Below, piece after piece: positions 41,102-49,700 of a stretch of 64,000 bases of DNA. The stretch is taken from contig CAZDSU010000001.1 of NCBI GenBank assembly GCA_964508135.1, positions 62,001 to 126,000 of the forward strand, read 5' to 3'. Source of the stretch: UBA6168 sp964508135 (GTDB lineage: Bacteria > Bacteroidota > Bacteroidia > Chitinophagales > Saprospiraceae). The translations under genes were made by a program, and so were the position numbers. The notes beneath the pieces were generated by a model. It did no database searches. It saw only the letters and a list, made by a program, of their open reading frames with translations, and had not been told where the DNA came from. Within the stretch, counting starts at the first letter, position 1. The number at the start of each line of letters is the position of its first letter.

Positions 41102-42874
41102 ATGGACTTAATTTCGCTTCAACCAGAGTCTCGCATCACCGAAAAAACACCTACTCCTGTCTTCATTCCGGTCAAAAATGCCGTGATTTTGGCAGCAGGC
41201 AAAAGCTCCAGATTCAGGGAGCAGGGCGTATTGAAACCCAAAGTACTGATGAAAGTTGGTGGCCTTCGTTTGCTTGAGCGATCCATCCTCACATTACACG
41301 AAACGGGTGTTGAACACTTCCGCATCACAGTGGGCGCCTATCGGGAGCAGGTGGTCGCCGAGATGAAAAGTATTGAGCGGCTGCAAGGCATTGACATCGA
41401 GTACATCGAATGCGAGGACTACGAACTGGGCAACGGCGTCAGTTTTGCCGCAGGCGCAACGGGATTCAGCGAGGCGTTTCTGCTCACCATGTCCGACCAT
41501 ATCTTCTCACCGGACACGGTGCGTGACTTTATCCAAAAAACAAAACAGGCTCCCCAACTGCCGGCCCTCGCCTGCGATGCCGACCTCCCCAACGTCTTCG
41601 ACATGGACGACGCCACCAAGGTGGCCAGCCGCAACGGCTTCATCCACAACATTGGCAAGGAAATCAAGGAATACAACTTGGTGGACACTGGGCTTTTTTA
41701 TTTCCCGAAGGGCTACGGCAGTCAAATCGCTGAAAAGGCCCGGCAGGGTGCGCACTCTGTCAGCGGCATCATCCAGCACTTCATTGATGGCGACGGCGTA
41801 CGAGCCGTGGTGCTCGACAACGCACAGTGGCAGGACGTGGACGACCCGAACATGAAGCGGGAAGCTGAACGCCGCCTCAAGCTGATGTTCCCAACGCCGG
41901 AAGCCGCCTCATTGCTCACTGGCGGTACTACCGTTCAGGTGGTAAAAACGGTCAAAAAAACACTGCCCTACTTATTGGGGGTTGGCATCATTGCTGCACT
42001 GCTTTTTTATGTGCCAATTGAACTCGTCGGCAACTCACTGGCACTAATTGGCGGGAAGGTGTTTCTTGTCTTCTCGGTGGCCATCCTCTGGATTGTGACC
42101 AACACGCTAGCCACCAGCACCCTAGTGCGCAACAAGGTGCCGTTCTTGGATTTGCTATACAACAACATAACAGGTGAGGCTTACAACACCATCTTGCCAT
42201 TGGCCTCGTTGGGCGGCGAGCCTTACCGCATCCAACACATGACCAACTGGCTTGACTTGCACACGGCAAGCCGGGCGGTAGTGGTCGAGCGGCTTATCCG
42301 GGCCATCACGGGGATGCTGTTTGCGGCGGTCTGCCTCACGTTTACGTTGGCATTTGTTGACATGAGCAGTGCCGTTTTCACCACAGTGGCAATTTTGGCA
42401 GCGGTTCATTATGCCGTCAGCCTCGGCATCGTATGGCTTTCGTTGTCCCATGCCCCGTCGAAGGTCGTCACATTCGTTTTGAAAAAATTCAAGATGGTGG
42501 AGGAGTACCGCAGCGAGCCGATTCCGGCTGGTCGCTTCTTCGCCGCCACGGGATGGAAGTTCCTCAGCCGTATTTTCAGCCTCGTGGAGATGTACGCTAT
42601 CTTCGCCATCCTTGGCTACGCCCCCTCCATGGCCGACATAATTACGATTGCTGGCGCAATTGCCGTCAGCGCTTCTGTTTTCTTCATGCCAGCGGGCCTT
42701 GGCGTAAATGAATTGGGCATTGCCTCCGCACTGACCATCCTCGGCTACCCAGCCGCACTTATCATCTCTTTCAGCGTCGTGCGCAGAGCCAGCGTCATCT
42801 TCTGGGCACTGCTGGGCGTGGCGCTCCACGCTACCGTTACGGTGGCGAAAAAACTGGCAGTTAGTAGAGCGTGA
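41102..42874 (+). CDS. Sugar/inositol-phosphate nucleotidyltransferase fused to an LPG-synthase-like membrane domain
   Basis: Predicted 590-residue inner-membrane fusion. Residues about 20-265 are a nucleotidyltransferase: NAVILAAGKSSRFRE with the nucleotide-binding loop, LLTMSDHIFSPDTVR, and the segment DMDDATKVASRNGFIHNIGK followed by LVDTGLFYF, which resembles archaeal inositol-1-phosphate cytidylyltransferase. Residues about 285-585 have eight or so membrane helices of the lysylphosphatidylglycerol-synthase transmembrane type (UPF0104), with PLASLGGEPYR and FFMPAGLGVNELG. The fusion suggests making an activated phospho-alcohol and handling a lipid in the same membrane. Product and lipid are not known. 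Confidence 0.85.
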   Translation: MDLISLQPESRITEKTPTPVFIPVKNAVILAAGKSSRFREQGVLKPKVLMKVGGLRLLERSILTLHETGVEHFRITVGAYREQVVAEMKSIERLQGIDIEYIECEDYELGNGVSFAAGATGFSEAFLLTMSDHIFSPDTVRDFIQKTKQAPQLPALACDADLPNVFDMDDATKVASRNGFIHNIGKEIKEYNLVDTGLFYFPKGYGSQIAEKARQGAHSVSGIIQHFIDGDGVRAVVLDNAQWQDVDDPNMKREAERRLKLMFPTPEAASLLTGGTTVQVVKTVKKTLPYLLGVGIIAALLFYVPIELVGNSLALIGGKVFLVFSVAILWIVTNTLATSTLVRNKVPFLDLLYNNITGEAYNTILPLASLGGEPYRIQHMTNWLDLHTASRAVVVERLIRAITGMLFAAVCLTFTLAFVDMSSAVFTTVAILAAVHYAVSLGIVWLSLSHAPSKVVTFVLKKFKMVEEYRSEPIPAGRFFAATGWKFLSRIFSLVEMYAIFAILGYAPSMADIITIAGAIAVSASVFFMPAGLGVNELGIASALTILGYPAALIISFSVVRRASVIFWALLGVALHATVTVAKKLAVSRA

Positions 42875-42942
42875 ATAGGTGAGAGAAGTGAGTGAGTGAG
42901 CGGCATACGCTTCTTACCCTCCCACTCCTCTCACCCCCTCAG
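42871..42942. repeat. Weak inverted heptamer arrays (GTGA family)
   Basis: GTGAATA, GGTGAGA, GAAGTGA and GTGAGTG (42871-42898) face TACCCTC, CCACTCC and TCTCACC on the other side of the gap, so GGTGAGAG can pair with CTCTCACC. It fills the gap between two converging genes and includes the stop codon region of the first. Confidence 0.4.
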
Positions 42943-43707
42943 CACCTGTTCCTTCATTCCCTTGTATTCTTCTTCTGTTAAAATTCCCTGCTCCCGTAGG
43001 TCGCTCAGTCGTTTGATTTGATCAAGCAGGGAGGGCTTTGCAGTGGGCGTTTGCGCCAGCAAATCACGCGCTTGCTCAGATTGTGCACTGTGGAGTTGGT
43101 AGCCTTTTTTAACAAAATCCCGAAACTCCGGCTGGGTACGTAGGTAGGCAAGGCCCTCGTGCCGCTCGATCTTGTCGAAGTCCACGAACCCGAAATGCAC
43201 GGCCTTCGTCAAGTGAAAAAACGCAGGGTCGGGGCGCTCGTTCAGGGAGTAGCAGCAGGCAAGGTTGAAGTGGACTGCGGGGTCGTCGTACTTGATGGTG
43301 AGCGATTTCTTAAAGTCCTCCAATGCTCCGTCGTAGTCGTAATCCTTGAACTTTTCGATGCCAGCGGCCTTCCAGGGATTAGGGGTTTCGGCGGGTACAG
43401 CGGCAGGCCTGGCCTGGTAGCGGGGAGCGGCTTCAGCCACTTGCCGGGGGCGGTTGAGGTAACGTTGGTTGTATTTTTCATTGAATTCCTCCTGCCCCAT
43501 GGAGAAGAGCAGGACGGCGTCAATAAAGGACACGACGCCCATTATCATCACTACTGGGCCTTCAACTCTAATTGAAAACATAAAGAGCAAGATAGTAGCG
43601 ATCAGGTAAAATTTCCCAAGCTTTCGCTCCCCAAGATAAAAGCGGTGCAGTCCGATTGGGCCAAACAGGAGCGCATAAATTCCAGCCGTGGTTTTGTTCT
43701 TCATCAC
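42931..43707 (-). CDS. TM2-domain protein with TPR-like middle and SHOCT tail
   Basis: Predicted 258-residue membrane protein. Residues about 3-85 form a TM2 domain of two helices with GIYALLFGPIGLHRFYLGER and the polar turn between them. A linker leads to a TPR-like segment near 115-195 (KFKDYDYDGALEDFKKSLTI, FNLACCYSLNERPDPAFFHL). The last ~35 residues are a SHOCT motif, LLDQIKRLSDLREQGILTEEEYKG. TM2 and SHOCT pairs are common in small regulatory or scaffold membrane proteins; no activity is assigned. It converges on the fusion gene upstream. Confidence 0.88.
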   Translation of the reverse strand: MMKNKTTAGIYALLFGPIGLHRFYLGERKLGKFYLIATILLFMFSIRVEGPVVMIMGVVSFIDAVLLFSMGQEEFNEKYNQRYLNRPRQVAEAAPRYQARPAAVPAETPNPWKAAGIEKFKDYDYDGALEDFKKSLTIKYDDPAVHFNLACCYSLNERPDPAFFHLTKAVHFGFVDFDKIERHEGLAYLRTQPEFRDFVKKGYQLHSAQSEQARDLLAQTPTAKPSLLDQIKRLSDLREQGILTEEEYKGMKEQVLRG

Positions 43708-43824
43708 TCAAAAAATTTGACCACCAAGTTAGGTTTTTCGCCGCAGACAGGCCGAAATCCCAACTTAATATTCTACTAGGCGTTCAAATTCATGGACAAT
43801 CGTGCAACCCATCGTTTTTGCCCT

Positions 43825-43832
43825 TACTTTTG
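43825..43832 (+). promoter_or_regulatory. Putative -7 box before the second HYC_CC_PP gene
   Basis: TACTTTTG matches TAnnTTTG 17 bases before the TTG start codon. I do not see a good -33 TTG at the usual distance, so support is partial. Confidence 0.35.
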
Positions 43833-43849
43833 CAGTGCATTAGAAAAAA

Positions 43850-44296
43850 TTGAAAAAAATACTTCGACATATCACGGTTTACCTGCTGGCTTCAACTGTT
43901 TTTGTAGCCACCACGGGACTTAGCGTACACCACCTGTACTGCTACTGCAAGGGCGAGATGGTCACGTCCCTCTTCCGTCCTGACGAGCCGTGTGAATTGT
44001 CTGAGAAACAATCGCCAGCCAAAAACTGCTGCAAGGGCAGTACCTGCGGCGAAATGGATGGTGAGAAAAAGCATAATTGCGCCGACTGCACCTCTGAGTT
44101 CGTGAAGCTGGACGCCAAGTACCTGCCCAGCTTTTTTGACTTGAAACTTCAAGCATTTTGTGCTCCGCAAACGGCGAATTTTACCCAACCCAACTTTATT
44201 GTTCTTGTAAAAAATGCCCTCCGCTGGCAGCAAGACCTGCCACCACCGCCTGCGGGAAAGGAGCTTTTGCCTTGGATACAATCCTACCTGTGTTAG
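43850..44296 (+). CDS. HYC_CC_PP-family exported protein (TTG start)
   Basis: Predicted 148-residue protein reading MKKILRHITVYLLASTVFVA from a TTG start; no ATG fits the signal segment. It shows the family marks: HLYCYCKGEM near residue 30, NCCKGSTCG and CADCTSEFVKLD in the middle, and LPPPPAGKELLPW near the end. It lies 106 bases before a TonB-dependent receptor gene on the same strand. This pairing is common in Bacteroidota and, with the copper island nearby, suggests involvement in metal uptake or handling, which is inference. A second member is at 33163-33609. Confidence 0.8.
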   Translation: MKKILRHITVYLLASTVFVATTGLSVHHLYCYCKGEMVTSLFRPDEPCELSEKQSPAKNCCKGSTCGEMDGEKKHNCADCTSEFVKLDAKYLPSFFDLKLQAFCAPQTANFTQPNFIVLVKNALRWQQDLPPPPAGKELLPWIQSYLC

Positions 44297-44402
44297 TGCT
44301 GCTGAATTAAACCTGTCCGAATCCCTGCTTGCCGACAGGTAAGCGTTTAATTAGCAAAACCTGCGTTCCATCCAATCAAGTCTGGACGCACAAATTTCAA
44401 CA

Positions 44403-46625
44403 ATGAAAGCACTGACAACCATCATAATCCTGACCTCCATTGCATTTTCAAGCCTCCAAAGCCAGACCAACCGTCAGCTTTACGGCAACGTCTTCAACGA
44501 AAACGGCGAAGTGCTCATCGGTGCCACCGTACTTTGGGAAAGCACCGACATCGGCACCGTGACCGATGAGAAGGGCGATTTTTGGATTGAAAAACGACCC
44601 GATACGGCCAACCTCACCATCCAATACGTCGGCTACACCCCGGTCACCATCGAGATGTACCCGCACGAGGACACGGCGCTGATAAAAATCGAGGGCATCG
44701 CCGAACTGGAAACAGTGGTGGTATCCGAGCACCGGGGCGACATTTTCACTTCAACGCTCGACACCCGCAACATCGAGCAAATCACCTCCTGCGAACTCAA
44801 AAAAGCCGCCTGCTGCAACCTCTCCGAAAGCTTTGAGACGAGTGGCAGCGTGGACGTGATGCGCCAGGACGCCATCACCTCCGCCTCCGAAATTCAAATG
44901 CTCGGCCTTCGGGGCATCTACTCGCAATTGTTGGTGGAAAAGCGGCCTGCCTTCACTGGCCTCGGCAGTCCACTGGCACTGGAGTACATCCCCGGCACTT
45001 GGGTCAGCGGCATCCAGGTATCGAAGGGAGCAAGCACGGTGCAGAACGGTCCACAGGCCATGACCGGGCAAATCAACACCGAACTTGTGAAGCCATTTCA
45101 GGACAAACGGGTTTTTGTGAACGCCTTCGGCTCAACAGTTGGGCGGGGTGAACTGAATGTCCATTTGAACAAAAAATGGAACGAGCAACTCAGCAGCGGC
45201 CTGTTGCTGCACGGCAGCACGACCCAAGGCGAGTTTGACAAAAACAACGACGGCTTCATTGACCAACCGAAGAAGACAAGCCTCGTGGCGCTGTGGCGCA
45301 ACTACTATGTGAGGGAAAATTACAGCACCCAGTTCAACGTGCAGGTGCTGGACGACCAGCGCCAGAGCGGCCAACTTACCGCCTTCAACGGCTCAACCGA
45401 TGCCTACCGCATTGACCAACAAAACCGCCGGGTGGACGTGTTCGGGAAGTTCGGTTTCATCGGGTTCACGAAGCCGGAAACCTCGATGGGCTTTATCTAC
45501 GCTGGCTCGCTGCACGACATGAAGAACGTGTTCGGCAATACCCGCTACAACGGCAAACAGCGAAATTTTTACGCCAACCTGATTTACGCCAGCTTCATCG
45601 GCACCACCGACCACAAGTTGAACGCCGGTGCCAGTTTCCAGTACGACGACTACGACGAGTACCTCGACGAGGCGGATTTCAGTCGCACGGAAGTGATGCC
45701 GGGCGTTTTTGGGGAGTACAATTTCACCCGCGACAAGTTTGGGGTGATTGCGGGACTGCGCTTCGACCACCACAACCGCTACGGACTGTTCGCTGTGCCG
45801 AGGCTCAACCTCAAGTACAATTTTAACGACAACACCATTCTGCGCCTGAGCGGAGGCAGGGGCGTGCGCACGGCGCAAGTTTTGTCCGAAAACATGGCCG
45901 TGATGGCCAGCAACCGCCAGTTCGTGGTGGACCAGTCGCAGCTCGATATTGAGGACGCCTGGAACGCTGGCCTGAACTTCACCAAAAGCTTCAAAATCGG
46001 CGGCAAGAGCGCCAGCCTCGTGGCCGACCTCTACCGAACGGAATTTGTAAACCAGGTGGTCATGGACATGGAGAGCGAGCAAGGCAAGGTGCTTTTTTAC
46101 AATTTGGATGGGAAAAGCTACGCCAACTCGCTGCTGGTGTTGGGCACTTGGGCACCGTTCCAGGGTTTCGACCTGAAACTGGCCTACAAGCTCAACGACG
46201 TGAAAGTGACCTACAACCCACCATCCAGCAGTGGTGAAAACGACCCCATCCAGCGGCCATTGATGGCCCGTCACCGAGGCCTCGTGACCCTGAACTACGA
46301 GACGCCAAACGAGAAATGGATGTTCAACTCATACACGCAAATCACTGGTAAACAGCGTTTTGCGCACAGCCACGGCGTACCTTCCGAGCTGATAAAAGAC
46401 TTCACAGGCGAAGCGCCGGCCTACGCCGTGCTGAACGCCCAAGTGACCCGCCGGTTCAAGAATATGGAGCTGTACCTCGGCGGCGAGAACTTGACCGACT
46501 ACCGCCAGGAAAGCGCCATTGTTGACTGGCAAAACCCCTTTGGTGAGTACTTCGACGCCATGCAGGTGTGGGGGCCGCTGGTGGGGACCAGGGCGTATTT
46601 TGGCATCCGTTGGTGGATAGATTGA
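44403..46625 (+). CDS. TonB-dependent receptor with carboxypeptidase-regulatory-like domain
   Basis: Predicted 740-residue outer-membrane receptor. The signal peptide ends LQSQ. Residues about 22-105 are a CarboxypepD_reg-like domain (LYGNVFNENGEVLIGATVLW), then a TonB plug with the distinctive ELKKAACCNLSESFETSGSV and a 22-strand barrel ending YFGIRWWID. The ELKKAACCNLSESF segment, with its Cys pair, is typical of a receptor group found with HYC_CC_PP proteins. It would import a metal or small ligand with energy from TonB; copper is a guess from context. A terminator follows 28 bases later. Confidence 0.92.
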   Translation: MKALTTIIILTSIAFSSLQSQTNRQLYGNVFNENGEVLIGATVLWESTDIGTVTDEKGDFWIEKRPDTANLTIQYVGYTPVTIEMYPHEDTALIKIEGIAELETVVVSEHRGDIFTSTLDTRNIEQITSCELKKAACCNLSESFETSGSVDVMRQDAITSASEIQMLGLRGIYSQLLVEKRPAFTGLGSPLALEYIPGTWVSGIQVSKGASTVQNGPQAMTGQINTELVKPFQDKRVFVNAFGSTVGRGELNVHLNKKWNEQLSSGLLLHGSTTQGEFDKNNDGFIDQPKKTSLVALWRNYYVRENYSTQFNVQVLDDQRQSGQLTAFNGSTDAYRIDQQNRRVDVFGKFGFIGFTKPETSMGFIYAGSLHDMKNVFGNTRYNGKQRNFYANLIYASFIGTTDHKLNAGASFQYDDYDEYLDEADFSRTEVMPGVFGEYNFTRDKFGVIAGLRFDHHNRYGLFAVPRLNLKYNFNDNTILRLSGGRGVRTAQVLSENMAVMASNRQFVVDQSQLDIEDAWNAGLNFTKSFKIGGKSASLVADLYRTEFVNQVVMDMESEQGKVLFYNLDGKSYANSLLVLGTWAPFQGFDLKLAYKLNDVKVTYNPPSSSGENDPIQRPLMARHRGLVTLNYETPNEKWMFNSYTQITGKQRFAHSHGVPSELIKDFTGEAPAYAVLNAQVTRRFKNMELYLGGENLTDYRQESAIVDWQNPFGEYFDAMQVWGPLVGTRAYFGIRWWID

Positions 46626-46652
46626 GTTCCAGCCATTGAAAGAATTTAGCGC

Positions 46653-46695
46653 AAAAGCGGCGGTATATCGGAGACGACATACCGTCGCTTTTTGT
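46653..46695 (+). terminator. Terminator after the TonB receptor
   Basis: AAAAGCGGCGGTAT (46653-46666) pairs with ATACCGTCGCTTTTT (from 46679) with one mismatch, followed by further T residues. Confidence 0.8.
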
Positions 46696-46794
46696 TTTTT
46701 GCCTACGGCAAATGCCAATTTTTTGCCACCACGATACTTGGCTGGCCATTTTTCTTATGAAAAGCAATACCTTTCGCCACACTAATAAACAGCC

Positions 46795-49700
46795 ATGCGA
46801 CAAACACTTGTACAAACACTTAATTACTTCTCCCTTTTTATCCTGACGCTATTATTTGGGGCCAACGACCTGCATGCCCAATACACTACCTTCGGCAGCG
46901 CCAACTGTGGCGGCTCCTGCTGCGAACTCACCCAAGACCAGAGCGGGCAAGCCGGGGCTATCTTCTCGGCCTCCCCAGTTGACCTCACCCAAGCTTTCAG
47001 TTTGAACGCCACCTTGGGTTTTGGCTGCAAGGACGCAAACGGAGCGGACGGCATCGTTTTCATCTTCGCAGCTGCGCCGGGACTGGGCGTTGGCGGTGGC
47101 GGCATTGGCTATCAGGGACTTCCCCAGTCCATTGGCATTGAAATGGACGATTACCAGAACGGTGGTTTTGGTGATCCCGCAACTGACCACATGGGCATCA
47201 GTTCCAACGGAAGTATGAACCACAACCTTGTTGGCCCCACCCCACTCCCCAACATTGAAGATTGTGGTTACCATTGCTTTAGCGTCAGCTGGAACCCCAC
47301 TACCAACAACCTTTCCGCCACGCTGGATGGTACGACCGTAAGCTACGCTGGCAACATCACTGGCATCGTTGGCAGCTTGGCGTACTACGGCTTTTCGTCG
47401 GGCACTGGGTCTTTGTCAAACATCCACAACGTGTGTTTTGGCGCACCACCGCTCATCCCAATGACCGATGTGACCATTTGCCCCGGTCAAAGCACCACCC
47501 TCCAAGCCGATCCCAGCGGCTCCTCCTGGTCATGGCAGGCCAACCCAACACTCAGCGCCACCAACATCTCCAACCCAACCGCCACACCAACCTCCACCAC
47601 GACCTACTACGTCACCATCAACTACGCTTGTGGCTACTCCAACACGGACGAAGTGACCGTGAACGTTGCCACGCCGCCCAATGCCTTGGCTACCAGCAAC
47701 TCACCGCTCTGCGAGGGCGAAACCCTCCTGCTCAATGCCTCCGGCGGCGTTGGTTACAACTGGTCGGGGCCGTTGGGGTTTAGTTCGGGCCTCCAAAACC
47801 CGAACATTGACAACGTGGTGACCGCCAACGCCGGCACCTACACCGTCACTGTGACGGACGTGGATGGATGCACCGCATCCGCCAGCACACAAGTCGTCAT
47901 TAACCCAAATCCAATCGTGGGCATCGTGGCGATCAATGCACCACTTTGTTCCAACGGGCCAATCGTCACCATGCAGGGCATCCCCGCAGGCGGTGTTTGG
48001 GGTGGCGCAGCCAATCCGCTCGGGCAGGTGGATCCCACTACCCTCAGTCCAGGCCTGCACACCGTCACCTACACCTACACCAATGCCAACGGCTGCACTT
48101 CGGATACCGAGACAACCATCGAGGTGGTTCAAGCTCCGGTTGTGCAGATATTCCCGGCGGGGCCGTTTTGCCCAACCGATCCGCCCACCTACATACTGGC
48201 CAACCCGTCTGGTGGTTTTTGGACGGGGGTTGCCGACCCGCAAGGCCTAGTCACGCCATCCGCACTGCCTCCAGGACTTCACGTAGTTCATTACAGCTTC
48301 TCCGACTTTTACGGTTGCACCGACGAGGATGAAATTTTTATCGAAATTCAGCCCAGTACACCTGTAACCATCCAGCCAGCAGGGCCGTTCTGCCCCGATG
48401 CGCCTGTGCAGACGCTCACCGCCAATCCGGTTGGCGGTATTTGGAGCGGCGCCGCAAACAGCAACGGACAGGTCAACCCGGCTGCACTTGGCCCTGGCAT
48501 ACACGAGGTTTATTACTTGTTCAGTACCGGCGGGGCTTGTCCCGGCACTGACACGATTGCTGTTCAAATTTTCACCCCACCCACCGCCATCATCAGCGGC
48601 AGTGGCACCATCTGCCAAGGCAGCGGCCAGAGCGTCAACCTGACCATCACGACCACTGGCACTGGGCCATTCTCTGTCACCTACGTTGTCAACAACCAGA
48701 ACCCCGTAACCCTGACCCTCCCCGTCGGCAGCACCACGATTCCCGTTTCAGCACCTGGCACCTACATCATCACGGACGTGGTGGACGCAAACGGCTGTCA
48801 TGGCACGGGCAGTGGTTCGGCACAAGTGCAGGTGGTAGGTTCACCGACCGTTTCCGGGCTTGATTTCACCTGCAACGGCGACAACACCGCCTACTCAGTC
48901 ACCTTCGTCGTGAGCAACGGCGACCCGTCCACATACACCATCACCGGGGTCGTGCCGGGCGTCTTCACGAATAGCCCGCCGTACACCTTCAACAGCGGCC
49001 CCATCCCTAACGGCGCCAATTACAGTTGGGTGGTAAACGACACCAACAATTGTAATCCCGTGACGCTGTCCGGCAGTTTCTCTTGCCAGTGTACCACCGA
49101 TGCCGGAACGATGAGCGGCAATGTGCTTTCGGCCTGTGTAGGCAGCACGGTGACCGCCACCCACAACGGCGACGAGGTGCTTGACGGCAACGACAGCCTT
49201 ATTTTTGTGCTGCACAGCAGCAATGGGAACAGCCTCGGCACCGTGTACGGGAGCAATGCCACGGGACAGTTTGGGCTAGTGCCGCCGATGGTGGCTGGCA
49301 CGACCTACTACATCTCCGCCGTGGCTGGCAACGGGTTGGCCAATGGCAGCGTTGACCTCCTCGACCCCTGCCTTTCGGTGTCGTTTGGGCAACCGGTGGT
49401 GTTCAATGCTTTGCCGCAGGCCAGCATTTCCAGCAACCAAGAAATCTGCATGGGCGAGGCTGCGACCATTGCGTTTGCCATCACGGGCAATGCCCCGTTT
49501 GACGTGGTTTACTCGGATGGTTCGCAAAATTTCACCCTCTCCAATATCCTGGCGGGGCATACCATGAGCGTCTCGCCAAGCACCACAACGACCTATTCGC
49601 TCGTTTCCACCACAGACAACAACACCCCGGCCTGCTCCACCAACGGCGGTGGCAGTGTGACCGTGACGGTGTGGCCTCATACGCTCACAACGCAGACGCT

